Assembly: GCA_012797825.1 (NCBI GenBank)
Contig: JAAZOI010000154.1
Location: forward strand, 1 to 9,362
DNA length: 9,362 bases
From: Eubacteriaceae bacterium
Lineage (GTDB): Bacteria; Bacillota; Clostridia; Eubacteriales; UBA1433
Reading direction: 5' to 3'
Shown: piece after piece, positions 5,761 to 9,362 of the stretch
How positions within the stretch are numbered: position 1 is the stretch's first letter
Layout of the letters: every line of letters starts with the position of its first letter
Notes under the pieces: generated by a model
Told to the model about the DNA's origin: nothing
Seen by the model: only the letters and a program-made list of their open reading frames with translations
Database searches by the model: none
Made by a program: the position numbers and the translations under genes

Positions 5761-6831
5761 TTAATATTCAAGCCATAATCCTTGTTTTTGCAAATCGCTT
5801 ATGGTTTGCTCGTGGGCTGCGTATGTTTTGTTAAAATACAGCTTTTTATTTTTATCTGATACAAAATAAAAATAATCGTTTTTGTTAGGATACAACGCGG
5901 CTTTTATCGAGACTATGCTCGGATTGCATATAGGTCCTACGGGCAGTTTGCCTGCCATTTTTGAGTTTCTGGTATTATAGCTGTTAAATGCGTTTATTTC
6001 AGAAACTTTCAGATCCCTCTCGCCCATTTGCACTTTAGAAGCGTAATACGTTGTAACACAGCTTCCAAGTGTCCAGCCGGAATTAAGTCTGTTATAAAAC
6101 ACGCCTGCGACTGTCTGTCTGTCACTCTCGCTCCACGATTCAAGTTCTACTATTGACGCAAGAGTAAGTAATTGATGAATTGACATTTTATTTGCTTGTA
6201 TATCCGTCTTATAAGGTGCAAGCTGTTTTTGCGTCTCATCCAGCATTTTTATAAATATATCTCTTACAGAAACATCTTTATTTTCAAATTCGTATGTGTT
6301 AGGGAATAAATACCCTTCAAGCGAATAATAAATGTTGGGATTTTTTATGTCTTTTGATAAAAACCAATACTTTGCTATCATTTCATCTAAGAATGCATTG
6401 TCTTTTAAAAGCGTATATACGCTGTCTTCAGTATTGTTGGTATTAGCCGCTATTATTTTGGCTATTCGGTTCATATTTATTCCCTCAGGGAATGTAATAG
6501 TAACCGCGTCCGGATTATACGTAGCATGGTTTTTAAGCATGTTAACAATGTCAATAAGCGACATGCTTTGGCTCATCGGGTATTTGCCTGCCTGTAAATC
6601 ACTGGGCTTAGTAATTTTAACATAGGCTTTATAAAACAATTCCGATCTTATTAAATTCGCATCTTTCAATTTGTCCGAAAGGTTGCTGTAAGTATCGCCT
6701 TTTTCAACAACAAATTTTACTATATCCGTATTGTTTTTATTTACCGGTCCTATACTAAGTGTAAAAACTAAAACTGATGCAATTAATAATGTAACTAATA
6801 TTATGACTGTTACGAGTAATTTTTTCTTCAT
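5761..6831 (-). CDS. mltG: Endolytic murein transglycosylase MltG (YceG-like)
   Basis: A 356-residue membrane-anchored lytic transglycosylase that cuts nascent glycan strands near the membrane and sets their length. Lys-rich residues 2-4 and a hydrophobic helix at about 5-27 form an uncleaved N-in anchor, placing the rest outside. A LysM-like region covers about 37-72 (FVVEKGDTYSNL near the start). The YceG catalytic domain shows LEGYLFPNTYEF (171-182), LASIVELES (224-232) with probable catalytic Glu229, VFYNRL (244-249), the PVGPICNPS segment (297-305) and the terminal FYFVSD (321-326). Residue 258 is Cys in LGSCVTTYY, where I expect Asp in most homologues. The ATG at 6831 is 26 bases after the dnaE stop with AAAGG upstream. 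The length matches B. subtilis YrrL. Confidence 0.92.
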   Translation of the reverse strand: MKKKLLVTVIILVTLLIASVLVFTLSIGPVNKNNTDIVKFVVEKGDTYSNLSDKLKDANLIRSELFYKAYVKITKPSDLQAGKYPMSQSMSLIDIVNMLKNHATYNPDAVTITFPEGINMNRIAKIIAANTNNTEDSVYTLLKDNAFLDEMIAKYWFLSKDIKNPNIYYSLEGYLFPNTYEFENKDVSVRDIFIKMLDETQKQLAPYKTDIQANKMSIHQLLTLASIVELESWSESDRQTVAGVFYNRLNSGWTLGSCVTTYYASKVQMGERDLKVSEINAFNSYNTRNSKMAGKLPVGPICNPSIVSIKAALYPNKNDYFYFVSDKNKKLYFNKTYAAHEQTISDLQKQGLWLEY

Positions 6832-6857
6832 ATTGTGCTACCTTTTTTTATTTTATT

Positions 6858-9362
6858 TTATACAAATAAAGTCACATTGTCAAAACCTGCAATTTTTGTA
6901 AGTTTTTCCATAACTTCATTAGTAATTTTAACAAACAAACTCTTTTCTGCAAGCATTTTTTTACCTGTGTCGGTAAAATATAAATATACTTTAGCCTCAC
7001 CGGCGCTTTTTGAAAGTATTTCTTTTATATCGCCTGCATACTTTTCATAATCCTTTTGCGTAAGTTTTATTAAAAGTTTTAAATCCGCATTGTCAAATTC
7101 TTTTATACTTTGGGCTATTATGCTTGCGCTCTGATTTTCTTTTGCGCTTACTTTTCCGCTGATAAAAAGCACTTTTTCTTTTTGCAGCAGAGAAGCATTT
7201 TGCCTGTAAGCTTCATTAAATACTACAATCTCAATATTGCCGAATAAATCCTCAACCGTTACAAACGCCATCGGGTTTCCTTTTTTTGTAACTTTATTCT
7301 GTATTGCAGTAACAATACCTATAACGCTGACAGTCTGTTGATCATGCTCAAAACAATAATCTTCATCCGCGAGTTTTAAACTGTCTGTTGTGGAAATATA
7401 TTTAAGCGCGTGAGTATATTCTTCAAGCGGATGCGCCGTAATATATATGCCTGTCGCTTCTTTTTCATATGTAATCGCCGTCTTTGTATCCCACGGTTTT
7501 ACTCTGTTGATATCCAGTTTTACAGGATCGTCTATCGCTGTTCCAAACAGCGACAACTGCCCTTTTATATTAGATTTGGCTTCAGACATAATCTGCTCAT
7601 ATCCGAAAAATAAAGTGCTTCTATTATCGCGGTCAGAAAAGTCAAATGCCCCCGCCTTGATTAAATATTCTAAAGCTTTTTTATTAATTTTGCCTGACAT
7701 CCTGTTTACAAAATTATGAAAATTAGTAAACTTTCCGCCGGTTTCTCTTTCATGTATAATTTCGGATACCAAGCTGTCCCCTACATTTTTAACGGCTCTT
7801 AGTCCGAATCTGATATTTTCTCCCACTGCGGTAAAATCATCGGAGCTTTCATTTATATCGGGCGAAAGCACCTTTATACCCATGCTCTTGCAATTTTGTA
7901 TATATGCCGATATTTTACCCTCGCTGTCCATAACACTTGATAATAAAGAAGCCATATATTCAATAGGATGAATGCATTTAAGCCATGCGGTCTGGTACGC
8001 CAAAACGGCGTACGCCACGGCGTGCGACTTGTTAAACGCATACTGCGCGAACGTAAGCATCTGAGCGTAAATGTTTTCCGCCGTTTTTTTATCAACGCCT
8101 CTTCTCACGGCGCCCGGTATTATTATTTTTCCCTCATCATCTGTCTGCCCGTTAATGAACACATCTTTATTTTTAGCCATAACGTCAGCCTGCTTTTTGC
8201 TCATAGCTCTTCTCATTATGTCAGCCTGGCCCATCGAATATCCGGCTATTTCACGCACTATCTGCATAACCTGTTCCTGATAGACTATGCAGCCGTACGT
8301 TACATCAAGTATGTTTTCAAGTTTAGGATGAAGATAATGTATATCTTCTTTGTTCTTTTTATTGTTTATATATTCTGGTATTGAATCCAGAGGCCCCGGT
8401 CTGTAAAGCGCAACAGCGGCAATAATGTCTTCAAAGCAGTTTGGTTTCATTTCAAGTAAAAACTGTCTCATTCCGCTTCCTTCAAGCTGAAATACCCCTA
8501 GCGTATCCCCCGAAGATAAAAGCTCGTACACTTTTTCTTCATCAAACCCGATATTTTCTATATCAATATCAATGCCTTTATTTTTTTTGACGTTTTTTAT
8601 GCAGTCCTGAATCATTGTCAGGTTTCGCAGGCCCAGAAAGTCCATCTTCAAAAGCCCGAGCCGCTCAAGGTAACCCATTGTAAATTGTGTAGATATAACC
8701 TGGCCTTTTTTGCTGTCCATTGCAGCATAAAGCGGCACATAGTCTGTAAGGTCTCCTCTTGCTATAACGACTCCTGCGGCGTGAGTGGATGCGTGTCTGC
8801 ATAACCCTTCCATTTTGTGCGCCATATCTATTATCTGCGCCACGTCGGAATCGTTTTGAATAAGCTCTTTTAATCTATCATTCATCTCAACAGCTTTATC
8901 AAGCGTTATGTTCAGCATATTCGGAATCATTTTCGCTATGCTGTCCGCAATAGAATACGAATAGTCCATAGCGCGCGCGACATCCCTTATCGCTGCTTTC
9001 GAAGCCATCGTGCCGAATGTTATTATCTGCGCTACACTTTGAGTGCCGTATTTATCCGCGACATAATCTATTACTTCCTGACGTCTTCTTACGCAGAAGT
9101 CAATATCAATATCGGGCATGCTTATTCTTTCGCTGTTTAAAAATCTTTCAAACAGCAAGTTATACTCAATAGGATCAACTCCGGTTATATTAAGACAGTA
9201 GCTGACAAGGCTTCCTACCGCCGATCCTCTGCCCGGTCCTACCGCTATGCCTGAATCTTTTGCGAATTTTATGAAATCCCACACTATCAAAAAGTAATCG
9301 GTAAATCCCATTTCGCATATAACTTTTATTTCACCTTCAAGCCTATCTTTATATACTGACAA
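6858..9362 (-). CDS. dnaE: DNA polymerase III alpha subunit, C-terminal 834 residues (5' part beyond the right edge)
   Basis: The catalytic subunit of the replicative polymerase, DnaE1 type. The window enters the gene inside the palm, so the N-terminal PHP domain is not seen and no start codon lies here. Residue numbers below count from the window edge. GPGRGSAVGS (42-51) is followed by the catalytic motif PDIDIDFC (83-90) with Asp86 and Asp88, and by Asp241 in KMDFLGL; the spacing equals that of E. coli Asp401, 403 and 555. RPGPLDSIPEY (321-331) and TFAQYAFNKSHAVAYA (437-452) belong to the fingers region. A helix-hairpin-helix region follows (about 520-575), then the beta-clamp motif QLSLF (602-606) and an OB-fold (about 677-755). 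The reading frame is intact with no intein or frameshift. It is the upstream gene of the visible minus-strand operon. Confidence 0.96.
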   Translation of the reverse strand: MSVYKDRLEGEIKVICEMGFTDYFLIVWDFIKFAKDSGIAVGPGRGSAVGSLVSYCLNITGVDPIEYNLLFERFLNSERISMPDIDIDFCVRRRQEVIDYVADKYGTQSVAQIITFGTMASKAAIRDVARAMDYSYSIADSIAKMIPNMLNITLDKAVEMNDRLKELIQNDSDVAQIIDMAHKMEGLCRHASTHAAGVVIARGDLTDYVPLYAAMDSKKGQVISTQFTMGYLERLGLLKMDFLGLRNLTMIQDCIKNVKKNKGIDIDIENIGFDEEKVYELLSSGDTLGVFQLEGSGMRQFLLEMKPNCFEDIIAAVALYRPGPLDSIPEYINNKKNKEDIHYLHPKLENILDVTYGCIVYQEQVMQIVREIAGYSMGQADIMRRAMSKKQADVMAKNKDVFINGQTDDEGKIIIPGAVRRGVDKKTAENIYAQMLTFAQYAFNKSHAVAYAVLAYQTAWLKCIHPIEYMASLLSSVMDSEGKISAYIQNCKSMGIKVLSPDINESSDDFTAVGENIRFGLRAVKNVGDSLVSEIIHERETGGKFTNFHNFVNRMSGKINKKALEYLIKAGAFDFSDRDNRSTLFFGYEQIMSEAKSNIKGQLSLFGTAIDDPVKLDINRVKPWDTKTAITYEKEATGIYITAHPLEEYTHALKYISTTDSLKLADEDYCFEHDQQTVSVIGIVTAIQNKVTKKGNPMAFVTVEDLFGNIEIVVFNEAYRQNASLLQKEKVLFISGKVSAKENQSASIIAQSIKEFDNADLKLLIKLTQKDYEKYAGDIKEILSKSAGEAKVYLYFTDTGKKMLAEKSLFVKITNEVMEKLTKIAGFDNVTLFV
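7545..7559 (-). other. Beta-clamp-binding motif QLSLF within DnaE
   Basis: The pentapeptide Q-L-S-L-F exactly fits the known bacterial clamp-binding consensus QL[SD]LF. By alignment to the catalytic aspartates it falls close to the E. coli internal clamp site (about residue 920). It lies in a linker between the helix-hairpin-helix region and the OB-fold, as expected. Confidence 0.8.

Noticed and set aside
7968..8384. Plus-strand open frame of 138 codons opposite dnaE
   Set aside because: It is antisense to a highly conserved part of DnaE, has no recognisable domain or ribosome binding site, and its composition is that of a shadow frame.
1..9362. Mobile element, CRISPR array, toxin-antitoxin or defence system
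   Set aside because: No transposase, integrase, spaced direct repeats, small two-gene toxin cassettes or known defence domains were found; every long frame is explained by a housekeeping or metabolic gene.

Overview
The window looks like chromosomal DNA from an AT-rich anaerobic Firmicute, most likely a member of the Clostridia. The support is: strong AGGAGG-type ribosome binding sites, a low-GC intergenic region, a ferredoxin-linked 2-oxoacid oxidoreductase, and a gene run (mltG, an O-methyltransferase, a U32 protein) that matches the yrrL-yrrM-yrrN/yrrO order of Bacillus subtilis. I cannot name the species.

Layout. Positions 1-453 (minus) hold the first 151 codons of a major facilitator superfamily transporter that runs off the left edge. 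Positions 454-780 are an AT-rich divergent intergenic region with a very good minus-strand promoter for the transporter. On the other side is a weaker plus-strand promoter region overlapping a Rex-like inverted repeat. Positions 781-3336 (plus) are a tight four-gene operon encoding the delta (ferredoxin), alpha, beta and gamma subunits of a 2-oxoacid:ferredoxin oxidoreductase of the KOR/VOR type. It decarboxylates a 2-oxoacid to an acyl-CoA and passes the electrons to ferredoxin. A bidirectional rho-independent terminator at 3347-3371 separates it from a convergent minus-strand operon.

The minus-strand operon reads, in transcription order, dnaE (3' part only, entering from the right edge), mltG, trmR-like methyltransferase, trhP-like U32 protein and a GNAT acetyltransferase. 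DnaE is the replicative polymerase alpha subunit and MltG trims nascent peptidoglycan. TrhP and TrmR together are predicted to build 5-methoxyuridine at tRNA wobble position 34: TrhP makes ho5U using prephenate, and TrmR methylates it with SAM. The GNAT substrate is unknown. Intergenic gaps are 26, 17, 1 and 32 bases with no internal terminator seen, so co-transcription is likely.

The genes are mainly housekeeping. I found no mobile element, CRISPR array, RNA gene, phage gene or defence system, and no convincing undescribed multi-gene system. The points most worth a second look are the Rex-like site in front of the oxidoreductase operon, the single-U32 version of the mo5U module in a dnaE operon, and a cysteine in MltG at a position I expect to be aspartate.
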